Origin: Clostridium sp. K13
Lineage (GTDB): Bacteria; Bacillota; Clostridia; Clostridiales; Clostridiaceae
Assembly (NCBI RefSeq): GCF_019734195.1
Contig: NZ_JAASHM010000017.1
Span: 1-64,000 of the forward strand
Reading direction: 5' to 3'
Length of the DNA: 64,000 nt
Position 1 is the stretch's first letter. Every line of letters begins with the position of its first letter. Below, piece after piece: positions 29,238-38,040 of this stretch. A program made the position numbers and the translations under genes. Under the pieces are notes generated by a model, which made no database searches, had not been told where the DNA came from, and saw nothing but the letters and a program-made list of their open reading frames with translations.

Positions 29238-29804
29238 ATGAATACTCTTATAGAATTAAATGATTGTATTTTACTTGGATCTGGAGCTGAAGGTAGTGTC
29301 TATTTAACACCAGAAGGATTTGCTTTAAAACGCTTTAACACAATAAAAGCTGCAAAGAAGGAAGCATCTATACTGGATAATGTTAAAGATAGCCGTTTTT
29401 TCCCTAATGTTATTATTAGAATTAGCAATATAGTCGTTAGAGAATTTGTACAAGGTGAGAATTTATCTCAACATCTCAAAAATAATGGATTATCATATTC
29501 TCTTTCTAAAGAATTAATTGATCTAATAGAGGATTTAAAGAGATTAAAATTTAAACGAATTAATATTAGAAATGCTCATATTTTCATAGATAAAAATGAA
29601 AAATTAATGGTAATTGACCCCAGAAAACCATATTCAAAAATTACTCCTTATCCAAAGGATATAATTAAAATACTTTTAAATTTAAATTTATTTGATGACT
29701 TTTTAAAAAATGTTGTAATTTATAGACCTGATTTACTAGATTATTGGATTGATGGCTATAACTTTGTTGTTTGTAAATATAGGCATCTTTTAAGATATGG
29801 ATAA
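29238..29804 (+). CDS. Small protein-kinase-like protein with a degenerate catalytic loop
   Basis: 188 residues, about two thirds of a normal kinase domain. A glycine-rich loop (GSGAEGSVYL, residues 14-23), the ATP-site lysine in ALKRF (Lys31), a glutamate at 42 and a hinge REFVQGENL are recognisable. The catalytic loop reads KRINIRNAHIFI where HRDLKPxNILL is expected: HRD becomes RIN and the metal-binding Asn becomes His. Asp127 (VIDPRKP) takes the place of DFG. So it may be a pseudokinase or an atypical kinase. The C-terminal lobe is short. It has a weak AAGTGA ribosome site and no operon partner. Confidence 0.7.
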   Translation: MNTLIELNDCILLGSGAEGSVYLTPEGFALKRFNTIKAAKKEASILDNVKDSRFFPNVIIRISNIVVREFVQGENLSQHLKNNGLSYSLSKELIDLIEDLKRLKFKRINIRNAHIFIDKNEKLMVIDPRKPYSKITPYPKDIIKILLNLNLFDDFLKNVVIYRPDLLDYWIDGYNFVVCKYRHLLRYG

Positions 29805-29833
29805 TTTTAAGTATATTGAGAACCAAAATGAAA

Positions 29834-29880
29834 GTTAAGGGCCGAAGGCCCTTAACAAACTAAATTGCTTCATAATTTAG
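29834..29880. terminator. Two hairpins ending the copper operon and the kinase-like gene
   Basis: GTTAAGGGCC-GAA-GGCCCTTAAC (29834-29856) is GC-rich and on the minus strand has a UUCG tetraloop and a TTTCATTTT tail. A second stem, CTAAATT/AATTTAG (29860-29880), abuts the copZ stop. Confidence 0.75.
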
Positions 29881-30090
29881 TTATAGTAATTCTATTGATA
29901 CTACATCATATCCTTGATCTTCTATTTTTTCTTTTACTTCTTCATTACTAGATGATGTTTCTACAATTGCATATTTTTCTTCTAAGTTTACTTGAATTTT
30001 TCCTGAATCCTTTAATTCAGCTAATGCCTCTTTTACATGATTAACACAGTGATTACAACTCATACCTTCTATAAATATCTTTTTTAACAT
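29881..30090 (-). CDS. copZ: Copper chaperone (HMA domain)
   Basis: 69 residues forming one heavy-metal-associated domain with the MSCNHC copper motif (Cys12, Cys15). It delivers Cu(I) to CopA in the cytoplasm. Last gene of the csoR-copA-copZ operon, 86 nt after copA. A site like AAGGA precedes the ATG. Confidence 0.92.
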   Translation of the reverse strand: MLKKIFIEGMSCNHCVNHVKEALAELKDSGKIQVNLEEKYAIVETSSSNEEVKEKIEDQGYDVVSIELL

Positions 30091-30176
30091 ACTTCCTTAC
30101 TCCTTTATTTTTAATATAATAATATTATTTAATTCTTCTTATAAATTTATTTAAAATATTTTTATTTTTTATATTA

Positions 30177-32603
30177 TTAAGCCTTAAACCTCTTAAGTCT
30201 TAATGCATTTGCAAGAACCGAAACAGAACTTAAACTCATTGCAGCTGCTGCAATCATTGGATTAAGTAATGGTCCACCAAATAGATGAAGCACTCCCATA
30301 GCTACTGGTATTCCTAAAACATTATACCCAAATGCCCAAAAAAGGTTTTGTTTTATGTTTCTTATTGTTGCTTTACTTAACTTTATTGCTGAAATAACAT
30401 CCATTAAATCACTTCTCATAAGAACTATATCTGCTGATTCCATAGCAACATCTGTTCCTGATCCTATTGCAATTCCTATATCTGCTTGTGCAAGAGCTGG
30501 TGCATCATTTATCCCATCTCCAACCATAGCCACTTTTCTATTTTCTCCTTGCAATTTTTTAACTTCATTTGCCTTATCTTCAGGTAATACCTCTGATAGT
30601 ACTATATCTATTCCAACTTGTTTTGCTATAGCATCTGCAGTTTTCTTATTATCTCCAGTTATCATAGCAACCTTAATTCCCATATTATGAAGTTCCTTAA
30701 TTGCTTTAATACTACTTGGTTTTACAGTATCAGCAACAGCTATAATTCCTTCTAAGGAATTATTAATTGCAATATACATAGGTGTTTTTCCTTCATAAGC
30801 TAATCTATCTGAATCTTCTTTAAGAACTCCAATATCTATAGAGTTTTCTTTCATTAACTTTAAGTTTCCAAGTAATATAGTATCTCCTTCTATTACAACT
30901 TGAATACCATGACCAGGAATTGAATTAAAGCTTTCTAATTGCTTTAATTCAATATTTTTTTCTTCTGCACCTCTAACAATAGCTTCACCTAAAGGATGTT
31001 CTGAACCTTTCTCTGCACTTGCTGCTAAAGATAATAACTCATTTTTATTTTTCTCTTTAGTAACTATATCTGTTACTACTGGTTTACCTTCAGTAATAGT
31101 ACCTGTTTTATCAAATACTATTGTATCTATCTTATGAGTTATTTCTAATGCTTCTCCACCTTTAATTAAAACACCATTTTCTGCACCCTTTCCAGTACCA
31201 ACCATAATGGCTGTTGGAGTTGCTAAGCCTAATGCACATGGACACGCAATTACCAATACTGATATAAATATTGTTAATGCAAATACAGGTGTTTCACCTG
31301 CAATTAGCCATGCTATCGATGCAAGTATTGCTAATCCAATTACTATTGGCACGAAATATGATGATATTACATCTGCCATTTTTGCTATTGGAGCTTTTGA
31401 CCCTTGAGCATCTTCTACTAATTTTATAATTTGAGCTAATGCAGTATCCTTACCTACCTTAGTTGCCTTATATTTAATAAATCCTGTTTTATTAATGCTA
31501 GCTCCTATAACATTACTTCCTATAGTCTTTTCTACTGGAATACTCTCTCCTGTAAGCATTGATTCATCAATAGATGTTGTTCCTTCAATAACTTCACCAT
31601 CTACAGGCAATTTTTCTCCTGGTTTAACTAATATTATATCTCCAACTATAACTTCATCTATAGGAATTATAGCTTCTTTTCCATCTCTAATTATTGTTGC
31701 TGTTTTAGGTACCAATCCCATTAACTTTTTAATAGCCTCTGATGTTTTTCCCTTTGAGATAGCTTCTAAGTATTTTCCTAACGTTATAAGTGTTAATATT
31801 GTAACTGCTGCTTCAAAATATAAATGCATAGCATAACTAGTGTCACCTGTAGCTATTTTATACATTCCAAAAATACTATAAAGAAATGCTGCACTTGTTC
31901 CCACAGCTATTAAAGAGTCCATATTAGGACTTAATTTAAACAGATTTTTATATCCTATTAAATAAAATTTATATCCAACTATCATAACTGGTACTGTTAA
32001 TATTATTTGAAATAATGCAAAATTCATTGGATTTATCATTGGATCAATAATTTTAGGTAATGGCATTCCTACCATATGCCCCATAGTTACAATTAATAAT
32101 GGAATTGTAAAAATACATGAAAAAATAAGTCTTCTTAATAATTTATCCTTATCACTTAACTTCTTTTCAGCATTTTCTTTCTCTTCTTCTCTTATAAGCT
32201 TATATCCAGCTTTTTCAACAGCTCTTTTTATATCTCCATATGTTACCACATCATCATCTACAGTTATACTTAACTTTTCAGTAGTAAGATTAACTACAGA
32301 GTTTTCTACACCATCAATTTTTTTTGTTACCTTTTCTACTCTACCTGCACATACAGCACAAGTCATACCTTCAACCTTGTAAGTATGCGTTTTAATATTT
32401 TTAACTACTTTATAACCTAAAGCTTCAACCTTCTTTTCAATATCATCAGATGATACTTTATTTTCATCAAAATCAACTGTTAAAACTTCTGTTGTTAAAT
32501 TAACATTAGCATCCTTCATACCATCCATTTTTTTAACTCCACGTTCAACTCTATTTGCACAAGCTGAACATGTCATTCCACCAACTTTATATTTTTTATT
32601 CAC
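30177..32603 (-). CDS. copA: Copper-exporting P-type ATPase
   Basis: 808 residues, P1B-type. Two N-terminal HMA domains (GMTCSAC from Gly8 and GMTCAVC about residue 78), eight transmembrane segments with the CPC ion site (VIACPCALG), actuator MLTGES, phosphorylation site DKTGTIT, and the P1B-specific SEHPLG nucleotide motif. It exports Cu(I) across the membrane. The start is GTG (32603), with GGAGGG 7 nt upstream. Preceded by csoR after 18 nt and followed by copZ. Confidence 0.96.
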   Translation of the reverse strand: MNKKYKVGGMTCSACANRVERGVKKMDGMKDANVNLTTEVLTVDFDENKVSSDDIEKKVEALGYKVVKNIKTHTYKVEGMTCAVCAGRVEKVTKKIDGVENSVVNLTTEKLSITVDDDVVTYGDIKRAVEKAGYKLIREEEKENAEKKLSDKDKLLRRLIFSCIFTIPLLIVTMGHMVGMPLPKIIDPMINPMNFALFQIILTVPVMIVGYKFYLIGYKNLFKLSPNMDSLIAVGTSAAFLYSIFGMYKIATGDTSYAMHLYFEAAVTILTLITLGKYLEAISKGKTSEAIKKLMGLVPKTATIIRDGKEAIIPIDEVIVGDIILVKPGEKLPVDGEVIEGTTSIDESMLTGESIPVEKTIGSNVIGASINKTGFIKYKATKVGKDTALAQIIKLVEDAQGSKAPIAKMADVISSYFVPIVIGLAILASIAWLIAGETPVFALTIFISVLVIACPCALGLATPTAIMVGTGKGAENGVLIKGGEALEITHKIDTIVFDKTGTITEGKPVVTDIVTKEKNKNELLSLAASAEKGSEHPLGEAIVRGAEEKNIELKQLESFNSIPGHGIQVVIEGDTILLGNLKLMKENSIDIGVLKEDSDRLAYEGKTPMYIAINNSLEGIIAVADTVKPSSIKAIKELHNMGIKVAMITGDNKKTADAIAKQVGIDIVLSEVLPEDKANEVKKLQGENRKVAMVGDGINDAPALAQADIGIAIGSGTDVAMESADIVLMRSDLMDVISAIKLSKATIRNIKQNLFWAFGYNVLGIPVAMGVLHLFGGPLLNPMIAAAAMSLSSVSVLANALRLKRFKA

Positions 32604-32621
32604 GCCTTCTCCCTCCTAGGC

Positions 32622-32882
32622 TTATTTAGAAACCTTCTCAAATAAGCTCATAATTTCATTTATTTTTTCATCTCCGTTATTATTTAAAATTGCATCTTTC
32701 ACACAATGATCTAAATGTCTTTTTAAAATTTGTATGTTAGCCTTTTTTAATAATGATTGAACTGCAATTATCTGATTAGATATATCTACGCAATATCTCT
32801 CATCTTCTATCATTTTAATTATTCCTTCAATTTGACCTTTTGCTATTTTTAAATTTTGAATTGCTTTTTTTCTTTCTTCCAT
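32622..32882 (-). CDS. csoR: Copper-sensing repressor
   Basis: 86 residues, the all-helical CsoR/RcnR family. The Cu(I) ligands are present: Cys in RYCVDIS and His/Cys in RHLDHC. Apo-CsoR blocks the operon and copper releases it. The ATG at 32882 follows GGAGG by 5 nt; in-frame GTG and ATG codons upstream (32903, 32894) lie inside the operator and have no ribosome site. First gene of csoR-copA-copZ. Confidence 0.93.
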   Translation of the reverse strand: MEERKKAIQNLKIAKGQIEGIIKMIEDERYCVDISNQIIAVQSLLKKANIQILKRHLDHCVKDAILNNNGDEKINEIMSLFEKVSK

Positions 32883-32901
32883 AATATCCTCCATTAACAC
32901 C

Positions 32902-32952
32902 ACCCCCCTGGGGGGTATATATTTATTATAATACTTTTTTTATATTAGTCAA
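32902..32952 (-). promoter_or_regulatory. cop operon promoter and CsoR operator
   Basis: Reading leftward: TTGACT (32952-32947), a 16-nt spacer, TATAAT (32930-32925), then the palindrome ACCCCCC-T-GGGGGGT (32902-32916) over the predicted transcription start. It is the most GC-rich patch of this AT-rich region and has the G/C-tract form of known CsoR sites. Confidence 0.82.
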
Positions 32953-33097
32953 TCTTATTTTTCATCATTATTATTTTTTTATTCAAAAATTTTTATATTA
33001 TATAAAGCTTTTATTTCTACTTATACCTTTATTTTTCATACATACTTTATCTAATACAGTAAAAAATATAACTGTATTATTTAAAGAGGTGATATTT

Positions 33098-33214
33098 ATG
33101 AGTAAATGCCGTACAAAATCTGATCCAAGCTGTAAGGACTATGCTGAGAAAATAAAAAATAAAGCAAATGAAAAAACTCCTTTTGAAATTGATAAACCAA
33201 CAAAACATTATTAA
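33098..33214 (+). CDS. Small protein of 38 residues, unknown
   Basis: The frame reads MSKCRTKSDPSCKDYAEKIK and continues to TKHY-stop. AAAGAGGTGAT sits just upstream, and a terminator follows 7 nt after the stop, so it is a compact single-gene unit. Two cysteines (4, 12) and many lysines; no membrane segment. I do not recognise it. It lies divergent from the copper operon, but a copper role is only suggested by position and cysteines. Confidence 0.6.
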   Translation: MSKCRTKSDPSCKDYAEKIKNKANEKTPFEIDKPTKHY

Positions 33215-33221
33215 TAACAAT

Positions 33222-33258
33222 AAAAAGCTCCTAGGATTATAAATCCTAAGAGCTTTTT
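33222..33258 (+). terminator. Terminator of the 38-residue gene
   Basis: AAAAAGCTC-C-TAGGAT pairs with ATCCTA-A-GAGCTTTTTT (one mismatch). Confidence 0.8.
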
Positions 33259-33360
33259 TATATATTATTTATTTTTATCTTATAAAAGTTTCGAGTTAAA
33301 AAATAATATTCCTAGCTAATTAACTCTAATTTTAATTTAGAATTAAAATTTTATATAAAT

Positions 33361-34314
33361 CTAAGAATTTTGTTTATAACTATTTACTAACATCATAAAG
33401 AATTTAAATAATACAACTGATATTATACCTGTTGTTATATATATTTGAATTCCTGATATTTGTTGAACAATCTTCCCAAAAGTTTCATAACCTTGTGCTA
33501 TTAAGTATCCAGACATTTTAGTTGATGCAACTATTCCTATAGCCATAGGGAATGTTAAAGCAGCAAATCCTGGATGGAATATATATGAGAAGAATTTTGG
33601 TAATTTAATTAATATAAATATTAATGCACAAATTACTGCAAAGTATAAATAATATACTATAAATTTATTTGGTGTTTGAATAAAGTTAAAGTAACTCACT
33701 AAGCAAAGACTTGATGGTGCAAGTACTATTGCTTGAGTATGGAATACTGGATCCTTTATTTCATGTTTTGCTAATCTATAAATCATAAATGGTATTATAA
33801 TAGTAAATACTGCGATACCATAATAAACAACTATTTTCCCTATTAAAGGTTCATTCATTACTCCACCAACAACTGTTGAAACCATAATACCGTTATAAGT
33901 AACAAACCAACTTGGAACAAAAGTTTGCATATTAACGCCTTTAATTACATTTCTATATGTAAATACTAAAATATGAATAGCATGTAATATTAAACCTGCA
34001 AACCATAATGTTTTACCGAAAATAGGACTTGCATTATAGAAATAACTACCTAATATCATAGTTATCATTGTAAATCCTGCATAAAGTGATGCTGGTACTG
34101 TATTAGAATATTCCTTCATACAAGTTTTTGGATATACAGCAAGCTTAACAACATATGTTAATAATACAACAACTGCAGCCCATGAAGTTATGTGTCTAAT
34201 CCATGTATAACCCATATTAGAATATACAGTTGATAAAGTTAACGCACCTACCATAGTTGGTAAAATAGCAACTGGTAAGTTTTCAATCTTTTGTAATAAT
34301 GACTTATTATTCAT
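33361..34314 (-). CDS. TDT/SLAC1-family membrane transporter
   Basis: 317 residues, almost wholly hydrophobic, with about ten transmembrane helices; the pattern (ILPTMVGALTLSTVYSNMGYTWIRHIT..., LWFAGLILHAIHILVF, FHPGFAALTFPMAIG) is that of the tellurite-resistance/dicarboxylate transporter family (TehA, Mae1, plant SLAC1). SLAC1 relatives conduct nitrate and other anions. Its promoter bears the same Crp/Fnr-type operator in the same place as the nitrate reductase promoter, and the Mo-cofactor operon lies between the two. I infer a nitrate or nitrite channel; family alternatives are formate, sulfite or C4-dicarboxylate. AGGGGGAA precedes the ATG. A weak AT hairpin at about 33333-33355 may end it. 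Confidence 0.85.
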   Translation of the reverse strand: MNNKSLLQKIENLPVAILPTMVGALTLSTVYSNMGYTWIRHITSWAAVVVLLTYVVKLAVYPKTCMKEYSNTVPASLYAGFTMITMILGSYFYNASPIFGKTLWFAGLILHAIHILVFTYRNVIKGVNMQTFVPSWFVTYNGIMVSTVVGGVMNEPLIGKIVVYYGIAVFTIIIPFMIYRLAKHEIKDPVFHTQAIVLAPSSLCLVSYFNFIQTPNKFIVYYLYFAVICALIFILIKLPKFFSYIFHPGFAALTFPMAIGIVASTKMSGYLIAQGYETFGKIVQQISGIQIYITTGIISVVLFKFFMMLVNSYKQNS

Positions 34315-34447
34315 AATTCCCCCTAAATAAATATAATAATAAAATAAGTTCTATATATATCTTGTGCATTTTTTTGAAGTTTAATTATTTTGTTAATTTT
34401 TTCACTTTTTAATCAACAATTCTACTAACTTCCTAAAGACAAATATG

Positions 34448-34490
34448 ATTATACTTAACAGAACTCATTAAGTATGTGATTTTTATCACA
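34448..34490 (-). promoter_or_regulatory. Crp/Fnr-type class II promoter of the TDT gene
   Basis: The operator TGTGATTTTTATCACA (34475-34490, plus-strand reading) has the TGTGA-N6-TCACA form. Exactly 21 nt separate it from TATAAT (34453-34448), placing its centre at -41.5 relative to transcription start. This matches the nitrate reductase promoter base for base in geometry. The predicted leader is about 128 nt. TGTGA-N6-TCACA is Crp-like; TTGAT-N4-ATCAA would be classical Fnr. Confidence 0.8.
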
Positions 34491-34527
34491 ATATTGTTAA
34501 TTTTTTAATTATTTTTTATAGATATAA

Positions 34528-34559
34528 AAAAAAGAACTGAATTATTACAGTTCTTTTTT
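34528..34559 (-). terminator. Terminator of the Mo-cofactor operon
   Basis: AAAAAAGAACTG (34528-34539) pairs with CAGTTCTTTTTT (34548-34559); it follows the MOSC gene stop at once. Confidence 0.88.
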
Positions 34560-34564
34560 ATTTT

Positions 34565-35023
34565 TTATAAACTTAATATTTTTTTGCCACTATCTACTAA
34601 ATTACATTCATCTCCAACTTTAACTTTTCCACCTTTTAATACTCTAGTAAAAATACCATTCTTAGGCATTATACACTCTCCTACTTGATAGTATATTGCA
34701 CATTTGTCATGGCATTCTTTACCTATTTGAGTTACTTCTAAAAGAATATCCTCTCCAATAGTTAATCTTTGTCCTACTGGTAATTTATTTAATTCAAATC
34801 CTTCAATAACTAAATTTTCTCCAAAAGCACCGAAATCTACATTTCCACCCTTATTTCTAAAATCTTCTATTTTTTCTAAAGCTAAAAGACTTACCTGTCT
34901 ATGCCATTTTCCTGCATGAGCGTCTCCCTCAATTCCGAACTCTTCTATAAGATTTGCTTCTGCAACTTCATTTTTTAATGTTCCCTTATGTTTACTTGTA
35001 CATATAGCTATAACTTTTCCCAT
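34565..35023 (-). CDS. MOSC-domain protein
   Basis: 152 residues forming one MOSC domain: GDAHAGKWHRQVSLL, FGAFGENLVIEG and IGKECHDKCAIYYQVGECIMP with the conserved cysteine. MOSC domains bind sulfurated molybdenum cofactor or carry sulfur to it. Last gene of the Mo-cofactor operon, 5 nt after moaA. Its presence suggests a sulfur-ligand form of the cofactor or a Moco carrier. Confidence 0.92.
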   Translation of the reverse strand: MGKVIAICTSKHKGTLKNEVAEANLIEEFGIEGDAHAGKWHRQVSLLALEKIEDFRNKGGNVDFGAFGENLVIEGFELNKLPVGQRLTIGEDILLEVTQIGKECHDKCAIYYQVGECIMPKNGIFTRVLKGGKVKVGDECNLVDSGKKILSL

Positions 35024-35028
35024 CTTTT

Positions 35029-36000
35029 CTATCCTCCAATTTGATTCATAAACTTTAATTCTTTATGTTCACTCTTTTCTAAGAATAAATGCTTTTCTGG
35101 CTTATCATAAATATTTTCATAAATTACTTTTTTCAAATCATCATCTTTTATTCCTGATCTAAGCATAGACTTTAAATCAACTCCATAATCAAAATGTAAA
35201 CACTGCTTTAAAAAACCTTCTGGAGTTAATCTTATTCTGTTACATTCTTCACAAAAACAATTACTCATAGCACTTATAAACCCTATTTTACCTTTAGCTC
35301 CATTAACTTTAATATAAGATGCTGGTCCTCCGCTCTTACTTCTAACTACCTCTTCATAATTTGGATATCTTTCAGTAATAAATTTTAAAACTTCTTCATT
35401 AGTAGCACCTTTATAGTTAACTGCAATACCAATTGGCATAAGCTCTATAAATCTTACATCTATAGGTTTTTCTTTTGTAAGATTAACAAAATCTATTATT
35501 TCATCTTTATTAATATCATTTACTATAACAGTATTTAGCTTAACTTTTATCCCTAAAGCTATTGCCTTATCTATAGCTTCCAATACTTTGTGTAGGTTTC
35601 CTACTCTAGTTAATTTATTAAATCTATCTTCTTTTAATGAATCTAAACTAATATTAACCCCCTTAAGGCCATTCTTAGATAATTCATCTATCATATCTGC
35701 TAGTAAAATCCCATTTGTAGTTAAATAAATTTCTTCAATTCCCTCAATATTATTTATTTTACTTATAAGGCTAACTACTCCTGGTCTTACAAGAGGCTCT
35801 CCCCCTGTTATTCTAACTTTTTTGATTCCTAGTTTTGCACTTTCTTTTACTACTTTATATATTTCATCATCAGTTAACTTTTCATCTTTGTTTAAGAATT
35901 TATTTCCTTTTTCATCCATGCAATAAATACATCTTAAATTACAATTATCAGTTACAGATACTCTTAAATAATCTATTTCTCTTCCAAACTTGTCTTTCAT
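35029..36000 (-). CDS. moaA: GTP 3',8-cyclase, radical-SAM enzyme of molybdopterin synthesis
   Basis: First step from GTP to cyclic pyranopterin with MoaC. 323 residues. The radical-SAM cluster is CNLRCIYC (Cys20, Cys24, Cys27), the second cluster CEECNRIRLTPEGFLKQC lies near residue 255, and the chain ends in the functional Gly-Gly. GGEPL and the ISLDSL region are normal. 18 nt after moaC. Confidence 0.97.
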   Translation of the reverse strand: MKDKFGREIDYLRVSVTDNCNLRCIYCMDEKGNKFLNKDEKLTDDEIYKVVKESAKLGIKKVRITGGEPLVRPGVVSLISKINNIEGIEEIYLTTNGILLADMIDELSKNGLKGVNISLDSLKEDRFNKLTRVGNLHKVLEAIDKAIALGIKVKLNTVIVNDINKDEIIDFVNLTKEKPIDVRFIELMPIGIAVNYKGATNEEVLKFITERYPNYEEVVRSKSGGPASYIKVNGAKGKIGFISAMSNCFCEECNRIRLTPEGFLKQCLHFDYGVDLKSMLRSGIKDDDLKKVIYENIYDKPEKHLFLEKSEHKELKFMNQIGG

Positions 36001-36018
36001 ACTAATTAAGAGGGTAAT

Positions 36019-36495
36019 TTAAAAGTTAAACTCCCCACTCTTTCCTCCTGTTTTTTTAAGCAAATGAGTTCCTTCTATAACCATTCTCTTATCTACAGCT
36101 TTACACATATCATAAATAGTTAGTGCGCTAACCATAGCAGCTGTTAATGCTTCCATTTCAACTCCTGTTTTATCAACTATTTTTACTGTAGCAGTTATTC
36201 CTATATAGTTTTCCTCTTTATTTATATCAAAATCTACATTACAACTTGTTATCATTAAAGGATGACACATAGGAATTAAGTTCGATGTTTGTTTACTAGC
36301 CATTATTCCAGCAACTCTAGCAACTCCTAATACATCTCCCTTTCCAATTTTCCCTGCTTCTATTAGTTCTAATGTTTCCTTACTTACCTTAATTCTTGAA
36401 ACTGCAACTGCAACTCTAGCAGTTTCATTTTTTTCTGAAACATCAACCATTCTAGCATTTCCACTATTATCAAAATGAGTTAATTTATTATCCAT
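36019..36495 (-). CDS. moaC: Cyclic pyranopterin monophosphate synthase
   Basis: 158 residues, full length. Conserved [23 protein letters not shown] and YDMCKAVDK segments that form the active site are intact. Works on the MoaA product. In the operon between the MoeA-like gene and moaA. Confidence 0.96.
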   Translation of the reverse strand: MDNKLTHFDNSGNARMVDVSEKNETARVAVAVSRIKVSKETLELIEAGKIGKGDVLGVARVAGIMASKQTSNLIPMCHPLMITSCNVDFDINKEENYIGITATVKIVDKTGVEMEALTAAMVSALTIYDMCKAVDKRMVIEGTHLLKKTGGKSGEFNF

Positions 36496-36516
36496 TATTT
36501 ATCCTGCTTTCTAAAA

Positions 36517-37533
36517 TTATTTTCCGAATGAACAATGTGGGAAAGTACATACATTACAATCTAAACATAATCCACCATGCCCATATTCAACTATATCCTC
36601 TAATGATAATCTCTCATCACTTAGTACTCTTGGTAATACTAAATCAAGTACTGTTCTCTTTGAATACATAGCACAACTTGGTACTCCTAATATAGGTGTA
36701 TCTCCATGATATGCAAGTAAGAACATTGCTCCTGGTAATACTGGTGAGCCATAAGTTACTAATTCTCCACCACATTCCTTAATTGCAGTAGGAGTTACAT
36801 CATCTGGATCTACTGACATTCCACCAGTACAAATAATCATATCAACTTTTTCATCAATTCCTTTTTGAATCTCTTCTATTATTCTTTCTTTTTCGTCTGG
36901 TAATATTACTTGTCTCACTACCTCACTACCATAATACCCCAACTTTTGTTTTATTACAGGTAAGAATGCATCTTTAATTCTTCCCTTATATACTTCATTT
37001 CCTGTAGTTATTAATAAACATTTTTTAGGCTTTATTTCTGAAACACTTATTATTTTTTCTTTAATTAATTCTTCTGCAGTTATAATTCTTTTTTCATCTA
37101 TTATTAATGGAATAACTCTTGTTGCTCCAACCTTTTCACCTTTTTTTATTGGAGTATTATTATGTAATGTAGATACTATAATCTCTCCAACAGAATTTAA
37201 TTTAAATAACTTTTCTTTATCTATCTTTAAAACTCCATCTATATCAGCAAAGAAATCAACTTTTCCTTCCTTTATTTCATCCGAAAGCTTTATTCCCTCT
37301 CCAACAACTAAATTTGATATTCTTGTTGCTGCATCATTCTCATGAAGCTGCCCTTCAACTGGTTCCCAAACATAAACATGTTCTTTTCCTATAGATAATA
37401 GCTTTTCAATATCTTCTTCCTTAATTATATGACCTTTTTTAAAAAGTCTTCCTTTAAACTCCCCTGGAATTATTTGTGTAACATCATGTGAAAGTATAGT
37501 TCCTACTGCATCTTCAACTTTTATCATTTTCAT
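36517..37533 (-). CDS. MoeA-like molybdopterin-binding protein with a C-terminal cysteine tail
   Basis: 338 residues. The C-terminal two thirds hold a MoCF-biosynthesis (MogA/MoeA-type) domain: LITTGNEVYKGRIKDAF, ICTGGMSVDPDDVTPTAI and SPVLPGAMFLLAY. The N-terminal part (VGTILSHDVTQIIPGEFKGRLFKKGHII) is typical of a clostridial family of molybdopterin-binding proteins distinct from true MoeA. The chain ends GGLCLDCNVCTFPHCSFG, four cysteines that could bind zinc or an Fe-S cluster. It may do molybdate or tungstate insertion or cofactor handling. A true MoeA is also encoded in the operon. Confidence 0.85.
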   Translation of the reverse strand: MKMIKVEDAVGTILSHDVTQIIPGEFKGRLFKKGHIIKEEDIEKLLSIGKEHVYVWEPVEGQLHENDAATRISNLVVGEGIKLSDEIKEGKVDFFADIDGVLKIDKEKLFKLNSVGEIIVSTLHNNTPIKKGEKVGATRVIPLIIDEKRIITAEELIKEKIISVSEIKPKKCLLITTGNEVYKGRIKDAFLPVIKQKLGYYGSEVVRQVILPDEKERIIEEIQKGIDEKVDMIICTGGMSVDPDDVTPTAIKECGGELVTYGSPVLPGAMFLLAYHGDTPILGVPSCAMYSKRTVLDLVLPRVLSDERLSLEDIVEYGHGGLCLDCNVCTFPHCSFGK

Positions 37534-37548
37534 CTCTATATACCTCCT

Positions 37549-38040
37549 TTATTTTCTGGCACAATCTTTTGCTGTTCCTAATAATATATCAATTCCGTGC
37601 TTTATATCATTTAACGCATAATCTAACGCTTCTTTACAAGCCTTAGGACTTCCTGGTAAATTTACTATTAATGTATCTCTTCTTATTCCTGATACAGCTC
37701 TTGAAAGCATAGCTCTCTTTGTAATTTGCATACTATACATTCTTATTGCTTCGCATATTCCCGGTGCTTCTCTTTCAATTACTTCTTTTGTAGCTTCCGG
37801 TGTAATATCCCTTTTAGAAAATCCAGTTCCACCAGTGCTTAATATTAAATTTACTTTAAGCTCATCGCTCATATATCTAAACTCATTAGCAAGCATTTCT
37901 TTATCATCAGGTAATATAATTTGTTTTACTACAGTAAATCCTGCAGCTTCAACTAATTCTCTTACCACTTCTCCACTTTTATCTTCTCTTTCTCCAGCAT
38001 ATCCCTTATCACTACTTGTAATTATTCCAACTGTATACAT
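37549..38040 (-). CDS. mog: Molybdopterin adenylyltransferase-type protein (MogA/MoaB)
   Basis: 163 residues. LSTGGTGFSKRDITPEAT and NLPGSPKACKEAL match the adenylyl-transfer site of MogA/MoaB, which activates molybdopterin with ATP before metal insertion by MoeA. Its ATG overlaps the mobA stop (TAATG at 38042-38038), so translation is coupled. 15 nt before the MoeA-like gene. Confidence 0.93.
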   Translation of the reverse strand: MYTVGIITSSDKGYAGEREDKSGEVVRELVEAAGFTVVKQIILPDDKEMLANEFRYMSDELKVNLILSTGGTGFSKRDITPEATKEVIEREAPGICEAIRMYSMQITKRAMLSRAVSGIRRDTLIVNLPGSPKACKEALDYALNDIKHGIDILLGTAKDCARK

